NCBI GenBank assembly: GCA_003551705.1
Contig: PUNJ01000104.1
Coordinates: 1 to 60,055, forward strand
Direction of reading: 5' to 3'
DNA length: 60,055 nucleotides
From: Chloroflexota bacterium
Lineage (GTDB): Bacteria; Chloroflexota; Dehalococcoidia; UBA2247; RBG-13-53-26
Shown here: piece after piece, positions 35,505 through 46,043 of the stretch
How positions within the stretch are numbered: position 1 is the stretch's first letter
How the letters are laid out: the number at the start of each line of letters is the position of its first letter
Position numbers and translations under genes: made by a program
Notes under the pieces: generated by a model
The model's database searches: none
Seen by the model: only the letters and a program-made list of their open reading frames with translations
Told to the model about the DNA's origin: nothing

Positions 35505-37688
35505 ATGGCTTTAGTCATCGAATATCCCCTCGGGGATAAAAACATCACTCTGAAATCCGGGGACTTGGCTTTCCAGGCATCCAGTGCGGTAACGATCTCA
35601 CTTGGTGAGACGGTTGTACTTGTCACGGTTTGTATGGCCCCTGAACCCAGGGAAGGGGTCGATTTTCTGCCGCTGACGGTGGACTACGAGGAAAGGCTCT
35701 ATGCTGTCGGGAAGATCCCCGGCAGTTTTTTCCGTCGGGAAGGAAGACCGGGCCAGGCGGCGATTCTATCGGGCCGCCTAACGGACCGTCTGCTCCGGCC
35801 TCTGTTTCCCAAGGGTTTCTCCAATGAAGTCCAGGTTATTGCTACGGTGCTATCTGTCGACCAGGAGAATTCGCCCGAGGTTCTGGCTTCGTTGGGTGCT
35901 TCAGCAGCACTTGTGGCCTCGGAGATTCCTTTTAACGGCCCGGTAGGGACTGTGCGGATCGGAATGATAAACGGCGAGTTTATCATCAATCCTTCCTATT
36001 CGCAGCTTCAGGTGAGTAGCCTGGATCTCGTAGTGTCCAGCACGAAAGATGCAGTGGTCATGATAGAAGCGGGGGCCAAAGAGGTCAGTGAGGAAGTGAT
36101 CTCGGAGGCCATAGCCTATGCCCACGACGTAAATCAGCAACTGATTGCTCTACAGGACAACTTCAGGGCGCAGATAGGTAAGCCCAAGGTAGAATTCAAG
36201 CCCAAGAAAGTAGATTCTGCCCTGGAAGCGGCCGTATTGCAGGCAGTCGGTGACAAATTTACCAGCTTCTTCGGTAAGAACAAGATTGAGCGCGATATCT
36301 TGGTTGAAGAATTCAGGAAAGAGATTATAAGGTCTTTTGCTAACGGGTACCCTGAACAGGATGTAGCCGCTGTTCTTGAGGCCAAGCTAAAAGCTGATTT
36401 ACGGAGTAGCATACTCGATAGGGGAATGCGGCCGGACGGTCGTAAGCAAGAGGATATTCGATCTATTCAATGTGAGGTAGGAGTTCTGCCGCGCACGCAT
36501 GGCTCGGGCCTATTCACTCGCGGCCTGACCCAAGTCCTGAACATCGCTACTCTGGGTTCAGTTGGCGATGAGCAGACTCTTGATGGTCTGATCCTGGAAG
36601 AGACGAAGCGGTTCATGCACCATTACAATTTTCCTCCTTATTCCACAGGAGAGGCCAAACGGGTAGGAACTCCAGGTCGCCGTGAGGTAGGCCACGGTGC
36701 ACTGGTAGAAAAAGCTTTGTCAGCCGTCATCCCGCCCGAGGGGGATTTCCCATATACTATAAGGCTGGTGTCCGAGGTCTTGAGTTCCAATGGCAGCACT
36801 TCAATGGCCTCGGTCTGCAGCGGGACACTGTCATTAATGGATGCCGGGATCCCTATCAAAGCTCCTGTTGCGGGCATAGCCATGGGGCTGGTAACTGGTG
36901 AGGACAGCCGCTTTGCTGTGCTCACCGATCTCGAAGGTATGGAAGATGCCTATGGGGATATGGACTTCAAGATTGCGGGAACTGCAGCAGGAATCACGGC
37001 TGTCCAGCTGGATATCAAGATCCGGGGATTGCGGCACGAAATTATCGTGAAGACCTTGGAACAGGCAAGGACAGCGCGGCTATACATACTGGAGAGGATA
37101 CGGGAGACAATCGCTGCCAGCCGGCCCACCTTGAGCAAGTATGCACCACGAATGGTGAAGATAAATATAGACCCCAGCAAGATCGGGGCTGTCATAGGGC
37201 CGGGCGGTAGAATGATAAGGGCTATCATTGAGAAGACGAAAGCCTCGGTGGACGTGGAAGATGATGGCTCCGTTTACATTGGTGCTACAGACGTGGAAGC
37301 GGCGGAACGTGCCATAGCCATGATCGAAGCATTGACCAAGGAAGTTGAAGTGGGCGGTATATATACAGGAAAGGTTACTCGCATACTGCCGTTCGGCGCC
37401 TTGGTTGAGATACTACCTGGAAAAGAGGGCATGGTCCATATAAGTGAACTGGCCGACTATCGCGTGCCCAGCGTAGAGGATATCGTCAAGGTTGGTGACG
37501 AGATAACGGTTATGGTCAAAGAACTTGATAGGGCGGGTGGAAAGATAAGCCTTTCACGCCGGGCTGTGTTTCAGTCCCCTGAAGAGGCTGCGAGGCCCAG
37601 GGGGCCGAAGGAACCGCCTCAGCGAAGACATGAGGAGCGGGGGCCAAGGCCGGGTGGAAGAGGGCCGGAATCTCGTCCCCGAGAATAA
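35505..37688 (+). CDS. pnp: polynucleotide phosphorylase
   Basis: 3'-5' phosphorolytic exoribonuclease of RNA decay. From ATG 35505 it has about 727 residues. There are two RNase PH domains (the second with [11 protein letters not shown] and [14 protein letters not shown]), a KH domain with [12 protein letters not shown] near residue 570, an S1 domain ([20 protein letters not shown]) and a Pro/Arg/Gly-rich C-terminal tail. The start at 35505 gives the usual short N-terminus and follows GGGAGGAGG at a slightly long spacing (11 nt). The track's 35475 start is less likely. Confidence 0.96.
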   Translation: MALVIEYPLGDKNITLKSGDLAFQASSAVTISLGETVVLVTVCMAPEPREGVDFLPLTVDYEERLYAVGKIPGSFFRREGRPGQAAILSGRLTDRLLRPLFPKGFSNEVQVIATVLSVDQENSPEVLASLGASAALVASEIPFNGPVGTVRIGMINGEFIINPSYSQLQVSSLDLVVSSTKDAVVMIEAGAKEVSEEVISEAIAYAHDVNQQLIALQDNFRAQIGKPKVEFKPKKVDSALEAAVLQAVGDKFTSFFGKNKIERDILVEEFRKEIIRSFANGYPEQDVAAVLEAKLKADLRSSILDRGMRPDGRKQEDIRSIQCEVGVLPRTHGSGLFTRGLTQVLNIATLGSVGDEQTLDGLILEETKRFMHHYNFPPYSTGEAKRVGTPGRREVGHGALVEKALSAVIPPEGDFPYTIRLVSEVLSSNGSTSMASVCSGTLSLMDAGIPIKAPVAGIAMGLVTGEDSRFAVLTDLEGMEDAYGDMDFKIAGTAAGITAVQLDIKIRGLRHEIIVKTLEQARTARLYILERIRETIAASRPTLSKYAPRMVKINIDPSKIGAVIGPGGRMIRAIIEKTKASVDVEDDGSVYIGATDVEAAERAIAMIEALTKEVEVGGIYTGKVTRILPFGALVEILPGKEGMVHISELADYRVPSVEDIVKVGDEITVMVKELDRAGGKISLSRRAVFQSPEEAARPRGPKEPPQRRHEERGPRPGGRGPESRPRE

Positions 37689-37723
37689 GACTTCCTATTG
37701 TGAATGAACAAGGAGGTGGACGG

Positions 37724-38518
37724 ATGTCCATCCGGGTCTTGGTTAATGGTGCTCTGGGAAAGATGGGACTGGAAGTGATAAAGGCTGTGTGCAATGACAC
37801 GCAGACTGAAATCGCTGGCGCAGTTGATATCAAGGCCACGGATAAGCTTCTTCTCTGTCCTGACCAATCCGGGTCTGTGCAGCTTTTTGTTGACTTGGAG
37901 ACGGCCATGGGCAAGACCAAGCCTCATGTAATGGTCGATTTTTCGCAAGCTGATGGCTGCATGGCGGCAACTCGGATGGCGGCGCAGCAAAAGGTGAACC
38001 TTGTAATTGGCACTACAGGTTTGGCATCGCATGATCTGGTAGAGATCGATCAATTAGCGAAGGAGAATGGTATAGGGGTTGTTGTGGCGCCCAACTTCGC
38101 CCTGGGTGCTGTACTGATGATCCACCTGGCGAGGATCGCAGCCAAGTATTTTGACTACGTGGAGATCATTGAGAAGCATCACGAGCAGAAACTCGATGCT
38201 CCATCGGGCACTGCCATGTCTACGGCACGAGCCATGCGAGAAGCAAGAGAAGGATTATTCAAGCATCCCCAGGTCCACAAAGAGATCCTGAGCGGCACCA
38301 GAGGTGGCGAGATGGAGGGTGTTGCCGTGCATAGCGTCCGCATGCCAGGCTTGCTGGCACACCAGGAGGTTATTTTCGGTACATCCGGGCAGACGCTCAC
38401 CATCAAGCATGACAGCATTAACCGGGAATGCTTCATGCCTGGCGTGATTATGGCCATTAAGAAGGTGTCCGAACACAAGGGCCTTGTCTATGGACTGGAC
38501 AAACTTCTTGGGATATGA
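37724..38518 (+). CDS. dapB: 4-hydroxy-tetrahydrodipicolinate reductase
   Basis: Diaminopimelate/lysine pathway reductase. About 264 residues. N-terminal nucleotide motif VNGALGKMG; catalytic region EKHHEQKLDAPSGTAM; C-terminal GGEMEGVAVHSVRMPG. The start is ATG 37724, 7 nt after AGGAGG; the upstream ATG 37700 lacks a ribosome site. It overlaps asd by 4 nt (ATGA) and follows pnp by about 35 nt. Confidence 0.96.
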   Translation: MSIRVLVNGALGKMGLEVIKAVCNDTQTEIAGAVDIKATDKLLLCPDQSGSVQLFVDLETAMGKTKPHVMVDFSQADGCMAATRMAAQQKVNLVIGTTGLASHDLVEIDQLAKENGIGVVVAPNFALGAVLMIHLARIAAKYFDYVEIIEKHHEQKLDAPSGTAMSTARAMREAREGLFKHPQVHKEILSGTRGGEMEGVAVHSVRMPGLLAHQEVIFGTSGQTLTIKHDSINRECFMPGVIMAIKKVSEHKGLVYGLDKLLGI

Positions 38519-39522
38519 TGGCTAAACGCGTTGCCATAGTCGGCGTTACCGGTCTGGTTGGGCAGCAGTTTGTCAAGGTACTGGAGGAACGATGCTTTCC
38601 TTACTCCTCACTCAAGCTCTTAGCCTCTGATCGCTCCACGGGGCGCAAGCTCAATGTGAATGATCGCGAGCTTGAAGTTGAAGAGACCTCGGACAGTTCT
38701 TTTCAGGACATTGAAATTGCATTATTTTCCGCCGGCAGCGACATAAGCGAGAAGTTCGCACGAATAGCAGCGCGAGCGGGTGCTGTCGTGATAGATAACA
38801 GCGCCGCTTTCAGGATGGACCCCGATGTTCCTTTGGTGGTACCCGAAGTGAACCTCGAAGATGTTTACCAGCACAAAGGCATAATAGCCAATCCCAATTG
38901 TTCGACCATACAAATGGTCGTTGCACTCAATCCTTTGCACAAGCTGAATCGAATCACCCGTCTGACGGTGTCTACTTATCAGGCGGTTTCAGGTACGGGA
39001 ACTGCAGCTATTGATGAACTGGCCCAGCAGAGTTCCATGGTGCAGCAGGGACGAGAACCTGTAGCGGCGGTGTATCCTTACCAGATAGCCTTCAACTTGC
39101 TGCCGGAAATAGATGTCTTTCTCGACAATGGGTATACGAAGGAAGAATGGAAAATGGTCCAGGAAACACAGAAGATAATGCATGCCCCCGACATGGCGAT
39201 ATCCGCAACCTGCGTGCGTGTGCCCGTGTTTGTTGGCCATAGCGAGACCGTCCAAGTTGAATTTGAACGCCCCATGTCTGTTGAAGAAGCCAGGGAGATA
39301 CTTGCCCAGGCCCCGGGCATCAAGCTGGTAGATGATCCCCCCAACAGAATATACCCCTATCCGGTTATGGCAGCCGGTCGCGACGAAGTCTTCATTGGTC
39401 GCATTAGAAAAGACGCCTCTCATCCCAACGGTTTGGTCCTTTGGATCGTGAGTGACAATTTGCGCAAAGGCGCAGCACTGAATGCAGTCCAGATAGCAGA
39501 AGAGTTGGTAAGAGCGGGTTGA
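38515..39522 (+). CDS. asd: aspartate-semialdehyde dehydrogenase
   Basis: Reduces aspartyl phosphate to aspartate semialdehyde, feeding lysine, threonine and methionine. 335 residues. NADP motif VGVTGLVGQQFV, active-site cysteine in NPNCSTIQ, later SGTGTAAIDEL and the catalytic His region RVPVFVGHSE. It is translationally coupled to dapB by an ATGATG overlap. No aspartokinase gene is in the window. Confidence 0.96.
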   Translation: MMAKRVAIVGVTGLVGQQFVKVLEERCFPYSSLKLLASDRSTGRKLNVNDRELEVEETSDSSFQDIEIALFSAGSDISEKFARIAARAGAVVIDNSAAFRMDPDVPLVVPEVNLEDVYQHKGIIANPNCSTIQMVVALNPLHKLNRITRLTVSTYQAVSGTGTAAIDELAQQSSMVQQGREPVAAVYPYQIAFNLLPEIDVFLDNGYTKEEWKMVQETQKIMHAPDMAISATCVRVPVFVGHSETVQVEFERPMSVEEAREILAQAPGIKLVDDPPNRIYPYPVMAAGRDEVFIGRIRKDASHPNGLVLWIVSDNLRKGAALNAVQIAEELVRAG

Positions 39523-39732
39523 GCACCAGGCGACGTTTATCTGCATCTTCCTGCTGGTCTCATCTCGTTCCCTGCAAGCAGGAAATGCGCCCCTTTCTGT
39601 AGTACGCCTGTCAAAACCGGGTGTGATTACCTGACCAAGCAGGGAAAATACCGGGTATTCCAGAGCAAGATTCCTTTCTAAGCTATATGGAACAATGGTC
39701 GAGATTGCTGCATGCTCATATAGGAAGCAAGT
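39523..39732. other. gene-free stretch after asd
   Basis: Contains an inverted repeat TTCCTGC (39548-39554) / GCAGGAA (39578-39584) with a 23-nt loop and an inner CCTGCAAGCAGG palindrome, possibly ending the asd transcript. No T-run directly follows. No ORF was seen. The dapA promoter begins at 39733. Confidence 0.4.
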
Positions 39733-39762
39733 TTGGCAATTGCGAATCCAGTGATTTATAAT
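39733..39762 (+). promoter_or_regulatory. dapA-ppsA-dgt-dnaG-rpoD promoter
   Basis: TTGGCA (39733-39738), 18-nt spacer, perfect TATAAT (39757-39762). Transcription should start near 39769, giving a leader of about 114 nt before dapA. Confidence 0.75.
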
Positions 39763-39768
39763 GGGTAA

Positions 39769-39882
39769 GATTTCGTGACGCAGGCGTCACCTCTACTCTC
39801 TCCGGTTCCCGCCGGGGAAGGCGTAGTTAAGTCCTCAATACCGATTCTTGATGGGTAATCTGACCCAAAAAGGAGTGCAACG
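39769..39882 (+). promoter_or_regulatory. structured 5' leader of dapA (candidate regulatory RNA or operator)
   Basis: Three successive hairpins are seen. GTGACGC-AG-GCGTCAC (39775-39790) is a 16-bp DNA palindrome right at the predicted start. TTCCC-GCCG-GGGAA (39806-39819) is enclosed by CTAC/GTAG (39793-39796 with 39823-39826). TGGGT/ACCCA (39852-39856 with 39863-39867) lies immediately before the AGGAG ribosome site. It is too short for a standard lysine riboswitch and I recognise no known class. Confidence 0.5.
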
Positions 39883-40770
39883 TTGGAAGAGCTGGGCCGT
39901 TTAATTACTGCCATGGTAACCCCGTTCGATGCTAGAGGTGAAGTTGATTACCGGCAGGCGAGAATACTTGCGCAGAGACTGCTGGCGTCCGGAAGCGATG
40001 GTCTGGTCGTTTCAGGGACAACGGGCGAATCGCCCACGCTCAGCAGGGAAGAGAAAATCAGATTATTTGCGGAACTCAAGGATGCCGTCGGCCAAGGAAT
40101 AATTGCTGGCACAGGGAGCTACAGCACCAGAGAGAGTATAGAACTGACAAGGGAAGCTGAGAAAGCAGGAGCTAGCGCAATTCTGCTTGTCGTCCCTTAT
40201 TACAACAAGCCCACACAAGAGGGTCTGTTCCAACATTACAAGGCGATAGCTGAAAACACCAGCCTGCCTTGCCTCCTCTATAATGTGCCCGGCAGGACCG
40301 TGACAAATCTGATGGCTGAGACCGTGATTAGATTGTCGCAAGTTGAAAACATAGTTGGCGTGAAAGAGGCCAGTGGCAACCTCGAACAAATTGCCAGGAT
40401 AATACAGGAAACGCCAGACGATTTCCTTGTGTATAGTGGAAACGATGCGGACACTCTTCCCATTATGCTACTGGGCGGCTATGGTGTTATCAGTGTTGCT
40501 TCTCACTTGGTCGGTGAACGAATAAGGGAGATGATGGACCGGTTTGATGCCGGAGACATTGGAGAAGCTGCTGAGATCCACCGGCGTCTTCTGTCTCTAT
40601 TCAGCGCTTTGTTCGTGGTAGCTAATCCTGTGCCGATCAAGCATGCCCTAAACTACCTGGGTTTTTCTGTGGGCAGCCCCCGTCTTCCCTTGGTGGAAGC
40701 TGATGAAACTAGCAAACGTGCAGTTGAGTCCGCAGTGAAAGCCCATTCCGTTTCTTTCCAGTCAGCCTGA
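39883..40770 (+). CDS. dapA: 4-hydroxy-tetrahydrodipicolinate synthase
   Basis: Condenses pyruvate with aspartate semialdehyde, the committed step to diaminopimelate/lysine. 295 residues, TIM barrel of the class I aldolase type. SGTTGESPTLS binds pyruvate, YNVPGRT contains the catalytic Tyr, and GVKEASGN carries the Schiff-base lysine. It starts at TTG 39883 with AGGAG 7 nt upstream, behind a structured leader and its own promoter. Confidence 0.96.
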   Translation: MEELGRLITAMVTPFDARGEVDYRQARILAQRLLASGSDGLVVSGTTGESPTLSREEKIRLFAELKDAVGQGIIAGTGSYSTRESIELTREAEKAGASAILLVVPYYNKPTQEGLFQHYKAIAENTSLPCLLYNVPGRTVTNLMAETVIRLSQVENIVGVKEASGNLEQIARIIQETPDDFLVYSGNDADTLPIMLLGGYGVISVASHLVGERIREMMDRFDAGDIGEAAEIHRRLLSLFSALFVVANPVPIKHALNYLGFSVGSPRLPLVEADETSKRAVESAVKAHSVSFQSA

Positions 40771-40804
40771 TCAAAAAACTATTCGGAGGAGGGAGATCAC
40801 CTAC

Positions 40805-43084
40805 ATGAAGATAGGCCTCAAGGTGATTGCATGGTTCAAAGAGATCGGAAAAGGTGATATTGCGATTGCCGGCGGTAAGGGCGCAAACCTTGGAGAGCTT
40901 ACAAGGTCGCGAATTCCAGTACCCCCGGGCTTTGTTGTTACAGCCAGTGCCTATTACCGCTTTCTTGAGGAAGCAGGGCTCATGGATACCATCAGCAGCC
41001 ATCTCGACAATCTTGACGTTCAGAACAGCCAGAAGTTGGACGAAGCAGCCAACCTTATCAAGGAAATGATTAATAATGTTGCAATGCCGGCTGAAATAGC
41101 TGCCGAAATCAGGAAGGCATATGAGAAGATGGGAGGAGGGCATGTAGCTGTCAGGTCGTCCGCCACGGCGGAAGACTTGCCCGAGGCTTCCTTCGCCGGG
41201 CAACAAAGGACCTTCCTGAATGTGAACGGTGCCGATAACGTGGTCAAGGCGGTCCAAGGCTGCTGGGCATCCCTATACGAACCCAGAGCTGTTTTCTACC
41301 GCGTGGAACAGGGTTTCGATCACCTCAAGGTCGGTATCGCCGTACCTGTTCAAAAGATGGTCCAAGCGGAGAAGTCCGGGGTTGTTTTCACCGTGGAGCC
41401 CATGAGCAGTGACAGGGATAAGATTGTCATAGAGGCGGCATTCGGATTGGGCGAAGCTGTGGTCTCGGGTGCTCTGACTCCTGACCTTTATATCGTTGAT
41501 AAGAAGTCCTTGAGGATCCTGAACAAGACAGTTGCCAGGCAGGAATGGCAACTGGTCCGTAATCCTGCCGGCACGGACTACGAAGACTGCAATTACGAAA
41601 CAACCGTGGCGGAAGATTTACAAAATGCACGAAAACTTAGCGACGAGGAAATCACGACCCTGGCGAAGATTGCCAAGTCAATTGAGGACCATTACCTATG
41701 GCCTCAGGATATTGAGTGGGCCATGGAAGATGGCAAATTCTATATTGTGCAGACCCGTCCTGTGACAACACTTAAAGAGCAGTGGGATGGCGAAGTAGAG
41801 GGTGTCCTGTACTTCACACGGGAGGAAATATTGTCGGGACTGGCTGCAAGTCCTGGGGTGGCGGCGGGGCAGGTCCAGATTGTCTACCACCCATCGGAGA
41901 TCCACAAGGTTGAAGCGGGCCAGATACTGGTGGCGGAGATGACCACTCCCGACTATGTACCTGCCATGAAGAGAGCGGCAGCTATCGTTACTGACAAAGG
42001 AGGGCGCACTTGCCATGCGGCTATCGTTAGCCGGGAATTGGGGGTGCCCTGTGTGGTGGGTACAGTTCATGCGACCAAGACCTTGCAGGATGGGCAGGTT
42101 GTTACGGTCCATGGCATGCAAGGCAAGGTGTATGAAGGTGAAGTCACGGAATTGATAGAAGCGGCCGCCCCTTGCGAAGACGATGATAGTGATGTCGAAA
42201 CTATGGCCAAGGTCTACGTCAATCTGGCTAATCCTGACTTCGCGGAACGCATGGCAACTAAGCGGGTGGACGGTGTGGGACTCTTGCGGGCTGAGTTCAT
42301 GATAGCAGGCATGGGTGAGCATCCACGCTACATGCTCAAGGAGAACAGGGGCCATGAGTTTGTGGACAAACTCGTGGAGGGGTTGACAACTTTTGCGGCG
42401 GCATTTAATCCGCGTCCGGTTGTCTACCGAATGACGGACTTCAAGACCAACGAGTATCGTAATCTCAAAGGCGGGGAGGAATTTGAGGAAGAGGAAGAGA
42501 ACCCCATGATCGGGTACCGGGGTTGCTCACGTTACGTATGTGAACTCGACCTTTTCAAGCTGGAGATCGAAGCCATCAAGAAGGTGAGGGAGACCTACAG
42601 CAACCTTTGGGTCATGCTCCCGTTTGTACGGACGGTGAAAGAACTCGAACAGACGAAGATGTTGATGGAGCAACAAGGGCTTGTGCGATCTGAGGACTTC
42701 AAGCTATGGATGATGGTAGAAGTACCCTCGAATGTCATATTGCTGGATAAGTTCATAGACGTAGGTCTGGATGGCCTCTCCATAGGGTCAAATGACCTTA
42801 CTCAGCTTATCTTGGGCATTGACCGGGAAAGCTCCAAGCTGGCTGATGGTTTTGATGAGCGAGATGAGGCTGTCCTCTGGGCGTTAGAAAAGACCATTAC
42901 AACAGCCAAAGAAAGAGGTATATCCTGCTCCATCTGTGGCCAGGCGCCGTCGGTGTATCCCGAGTTGACTAGAAATCTGGTCGAGTGGGGTATAACCTCC
43001 GTATCGGCCAATCCTGACATGGTGGAACAGACAAGGAGAATTATTGCTGAAGCCGAGCAGAAGTTGGGCCGCTCATCCGGGTAG
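40805..43084 (+). CDS. ppsA: phosphoenolpyruvate synthase
   Basis: Makes PEP from pyruvate with ATP going to AMP; a gluconeogenic step. 759 residues, in the usual size range. N-terminal ATP-grasp domain begins GDIAIAGGKGANLGELT; the central phosphohistidine motif is GGRTCHAAIVSRELGVP; the C-terminal PEP/pyruvate barrel includes GSNDLTQLILGIDR and the cysteine region CSICGQAP. GGAGGAGGG lies just before the ATG. It sits between dapA and dgt in one transcript (34-nt and 2-nt gaps). Confidence 0.95.
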   Translation: MKIGLKVIAWFKEIGKGDIAIAGGKGANLGELTRSRIPVPPGFVVTASAYYRFLEEAGLMDTISSHLDNLDVQNSQKLDEAANLIKEMINNVAMPAEIAAEIRKAYEKMGGGHVAVRSSATAEDLPEASFAGQQRTFLNVNGADNVVKAVQGCWASLYEPRAVFYRVEQGFDHLKVGIAVPVQKMVQAEKSGVVFTVEPMSSDRDKIVIEAAFGLGEAVVSGALTPDLYIVDKKSLRILNKTVARQEWQLVRNPAGTDYEDCNYETTVAEDLQNARKLSDEEITTLAKIAKSIEDHYLWPQDIEWAMEDGKFYIVQTRPVTTLKEQWDGEVEGVLYFTREEILSGLAASPGVAAGQVQIVYHPSEIHKVEAGQILVAEMTTPDYVPAMKRAAAIVTDKGGRTCHAAIVSRELGVPCVVGTVHATKTLQDGQVVTVHGMQGKVYEGEVTELIEAAAPCEDDDSDVETMAKVYVNLANPDFAERMATKRVDGVGLLRAEFMIAGMGEHPRYMLKENRGHEFVDKLVEGLTTFAAAFNPRPVVYRMTDFKTNEYRNLKGGEEFEEEEENPMIGYRGCSRYVCELDLFKLEIEAIKKVRETYSNLWVMLPFVRTVKELEQTKMLMEQQGLVRSEDFKLWMMVEVPSNVILLDKFIDVGLDGLSIGSNDLTQLILGIDRESSKLADGFDERDEAVLWALEKTITTAKERGISCSICGQAPSVYPELTRNLVEWGITSVSANPDMVEQTRRIIAEAEQKLGRSSG

Positions 43085-43086
43085 GT

Positions 43087-44160
43087 TTGTCGGGACAAAA
43101 CAGGCAAGATGTGATTTCACCCCATTATAACGTTCGCCTTTGGCTGGAAGAGCGGGAAGAAGGACTCTCTCCGCATGCGCAGAAGAGCCGTTCTTCCTTG
43201 GGCCGGCTCAAGCCTGAAGATCCATGTCCCATGAGAACGGCTTTTCAACGTGACCGGGACAGGATCATACACTGCAAAGCTTTTCGCCGTCTCAAACACA
43301 AGACCCAGGTGTTTATCGCTCCACTCGGCGATCACTACGTGACCAGGCTGACGCATACCCTGGAACTGGCACAGATTGCGCGGTCCATCGCACGATCACT
43401 GAATCTCAATGAAGACCTAGCTGAAGCTATTTCTCTGGGGCATGATCTCGGGCATACGCCTTTCGGCCATGTAGGAGAAGAGGTCTTGGATGAGATTTCA
43501 CCCTCCGGCTTTCGGCATAACGAACAGAGTCTCAGGGTTGTGGACCTGCTTGAAGCGGAAGGTAAAGGGCTCAATCTGACCCTGGAGGTCAGGGAAGGCA
43601 TTTTGAAACATTCGAAGTCTCGGGGTGAGATCATGGGCAAGGACTGGGATGACCCCGAGACACTGGAAGCTCAAGTCTGCAAGCTTGCGGATGTGATCAC
43701 ATACGTGAATCATGACCTTGATGATGCCCTTAGAGCCGGTGTTATTCACGAACGAGATTTGCCTGACTCAGTACTGCCCTGTCTAGGGGGAACAAGATCA
43801 AAACGCATAAACGCCTTCATATCGGATGTTCTGGTGAACTCCTGGGCGGCCAGAGGAGAGTCGATCGGTCTCGATGCCCCACCGCTTATCAGGATGAGCC
43901 AGACAATGAATGAGAGTCTCAACACCCTGCGGGAGTTTCTTTTTGATCAAGTCTATCATTCCGCCGAGGTGGAAAGGGAGGCTGGAAAAGCGCGTGCCAT
44001 CATCTACCTTCTTTACGAGTATTTCACCAAGAATGAAGACAAGCTGCCCGGCAGCAACCAGTGTGGCGACACTGTTCCAGCCAGAGTAGTGGACTACATT
44101 GCAGGCATGACCGATCAATATGCCCTTCATGTAGCTACAGATGCAGGATTGTATCCTTAA
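43087..44160 (+). CDS. dgt: deoxyguanosinetriphosphate triphosphohydrolase-like HD protein
   Basis: 357 residues of the dGTPase family. Conserved front part IRT-like FQRDRDRIIHCKAFRRLKHKTQ; metal-binding HD motif LGHDLGHTPFGH, and first His in RLTHTLELAQIA. Hydrolyses dNTPs to nucleosides and triphosphate. It starts at TTG 43087, 2 nt after ppsA, and is followed by dnaG, a gene order often seen in bacteria where the HD protein sits upstream of primase. Confidence 0.9.
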   Translation: MSGQNRQDVISPHYNVRLWLEEREEGLSPHAQKSRSSLGRLKPEDPCPMRTAFQRDRDRIIHCKAFRRLKHKTQVFIAPLGDHYVTRLTHTLELAQIARSIARSLNLNEDLAEAISLGHDLGHTPFGHVGEEVLDEISPSGFRHNEQSLRVVDLLEAEGKGLNLTLEVREGILKHSKSRGEIMGKDWDDPETLEAQVCKLADVITYVNHDLDDALRAGVIHERDLPDSVLPCLGGTRSKRINAFISDVLVNSWAARGESIGLDAPPLIRMSQTMNESLNTLREFLFDQVYHSAEVEREAGKARAIIYLLYEYFTKNEDKLPGSNQCGDTVPARVVDYIAGMTDQYALHVATDAGLYP

Positions 44161-44178
44161 TTTGAGTATAATAACAAC

Positions 44179-46020
44179 GTGGGTACCAAAGGTATGACTG
44201 CGGGCATTATTGACGAGATAAAGCAGAGAGTTGACATAGTAGAGGTAATCTCTGAGCAAGTTCCAGGTTTGAAGAAGGCGGGCCGCAATTTCAAGGCGCC
44301 CTGTCCTTTTCATGCGGAAAAGGTCCCATCATTCTACGTCTTCCCTGACCGGCAAAGCTGGCATTGCTTCGGAGCTTGCGCCACTGGTGGGGATGTGTTC
44401 TCCTTTATAATGAAGCGGGAGGGCATAGATTTCGGCGAGGCTCTCCAGCTACTGGCGCGAAGAACAGGGCTTAATCTGGCATCCACCCCAGAAAGCGCTC
44501 AGAAGCAGAAAGAAGCTAACGAGCTCAAGGACATAAATGATTCTGCAGCGCAGTATTATCATCGCCTATTGTTGAAATCCGGAGAGGGACTCGCAGCCAG
44601 ACGGTACCTTGAGACGCGGGGAGTGTCGGAGAGTGCCATCAAGGACTTTCAGCTGGGTTATAGTCCCGATGGATGGGAAATACTGAAATCGTACCTGGTC
44701 CAGAAAGGGTATGCGCATAGCAAGATTAAGGCGTCGGGACTTCTTATCGAGAAAGAGCAGGGGCGGCCCTTTGATCGCTTTCGAAATCGGCTCATGTTTC
44801 CTATCCGAGGCACGGACGGAAAAGTAAGCGGATTTGGTGCCAGGGCTCTTGATGATGCGATGCCCAAGTACTTGAACTCACCCCAGACGTCGATCTTTGA
44901 CAAGAGCGGCAGCCTATACGGACTGGACAGGGCCAGGGCGGCCGTGAGGCAAGAGGACCTCCTGGTCATTGTGGAAGGCTACATGGATGTATTGGTCGCT
45001 CACCAGTATGGTTTCAAGAACGTAGTGGCTTCTCTGGGCACGGCTTTGACGGAAAAGCAGGTACGCTTGATTAAGAAGCTGACCAAGAATTTGACTCTGG
45101 CTCTTGATTCAGATGTAGCGGGGCAAATGGCAACTTTGCGTGGGATCGAGGTGGCCAGCGGGGCTTTTGATAAGAGGGTTGCAGCTCTACCGGGTCCACA
45201 AGGGATGATCAGGTTCGTAGACATGCTGGATGCCGGGATCAAAGTGATGGTTATGCCGGAAGGCATGGACCCTGATGACGTAATCAAGGCTGACCCAGAG
45301 CATTGGAGACGCTTGTTGCGGGATGCGGTATCCGTGGTTGATTTCACATTCAACCTGGTTGTTGGGAACCTTGATTTGAACAAGGTGGAGGCCAAGACCA
45401 CAGTAAAGGAGCGTCTCTTACCCGTAATTGCTGAAATCAAGGAACATGTCAGCCAGGCCCACTATCTGCAGAAACTTTCACGCCTGGTGGGTGTGGACGA
45501 GAGAGATCTTAAATCTGAGTTGAGGCAGCTCAAGTCGTCATCGCAGCATGCGAGGGCTCCGGTGGACAAAGCACCAGTAAAGGCATTGAGAGACCCGCTC
45601 GCGGAGTATCTGATTGCACTACTGGCAAGATATCCTGCTCTCAGGTCGCACGTAGAGAAACTGTCGGCAGATGTTTTTCCGAACAGTGAGAGTCGTGAGC
45701 TTTATCTGGCATGGTGTAGCAGTCCAGCCTCTGATCTGGCCCAGGTAGAATTAGAACCGTCGCTACGGGAGTACGCGAATTCGATCTTGCAGAAAGAAAT
45801 CCCTCCAATGATCGGTGAAGAGCAGGAGGGAGCTCTGCATGAGTGCATTCGCCGCTTGGAGAAGCGGTGGTTGCAGGAATTGAAAAGAAAAGAGATGGCG
45901 CTATTTACCGATGCGCAGGCAGAGGGCAAGGATAACGAATACGAACAGTTGCAGGAGTTGGGAATCGAGCGCAATAGCCGGTTGCTACAAGTGTTCTTGG
46001 ACCAGAGGACGAGAAAGTAG
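44179..46020 (+). CDS. dnaG: DNA primase DnaG
   Basis: 613 residues. Zinc-binding domain with [18 protein letters not shown] and [20 protein letters not shown] core with [12 protein letters not shown] and [11 protein letters not shown], and a C-terminal helical domain that contacts the helicase. It synthesises the RNA primers of replication. The track start is GTG 44179; ATG 44194 ([13 protein letters not shown]) is also possible and gives the more usual N-terminus. A TATAAT at 44167-44172 ends 6 nt before the GTG, so an internal promoter with a nearly leaderless mRNA is conceivable. Confidence 0.95.
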   Translation: MGTKGMTAGIIDEIKQRVDIVEVISEQVPGLKKAGRNFKAPCPFHAEKVPSFYVFPDRQSWHCFGACATGGDVFSFIMKREGIDFGEALQLLARRTGLNLASTPESAQKQKEANELKDINDSAAQYYHRLLLKSGEGLAARRYLETRGVSESAIKDFQLGYSPDGWEILKSYLVQKGYAHSKIKASGLLIEKEQGRPFDRFRNRLMFPIRGTDGKVSGFGARALDDAMPKYLNSPQTSIFDKSGSLYGLDRARAAVRQEDLLVIVEGYMDVLVAHQYGFKNVVASLGTALTEKQVRLIKKLTKNLTLALDSDVAGQMATLRGIEVASGAFDKRVAALPGPQGMIRFVDMLDAGIKVMVMPEGMDPDDVIKADPEHWRRLLRDAVSVVDFTFNLVVGNLDLNKVEAKTTVKERLLPVIAEIKEHVSQAHYLQKLSRLVGVDERDLKSELRQLKSSSQHARAPVDKAPVKALRDPLAEYLIALLARYPALRSHVEKLSADVFPNSESRELYLAWCSSPASDLAQVELEPSLREYANSILQKEIPPMIGEEQEGALHECIRRLEKRWLQELKRKEMALFTDAQAEGKDNEYEQLQELGIERNSRLLQVFLDQRTRK

Positions 46021-46043
46021 CCGGTTTTCCTGGGGGTTATAGG

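Noticed and set aside
39769-39882. lysine riboswitch upstream of dapA
   Set aside because: The leader is about 114 nt, shorter than lysine riboswitches, and I do not find their conserved core; kept only as an unclassified structured leader.
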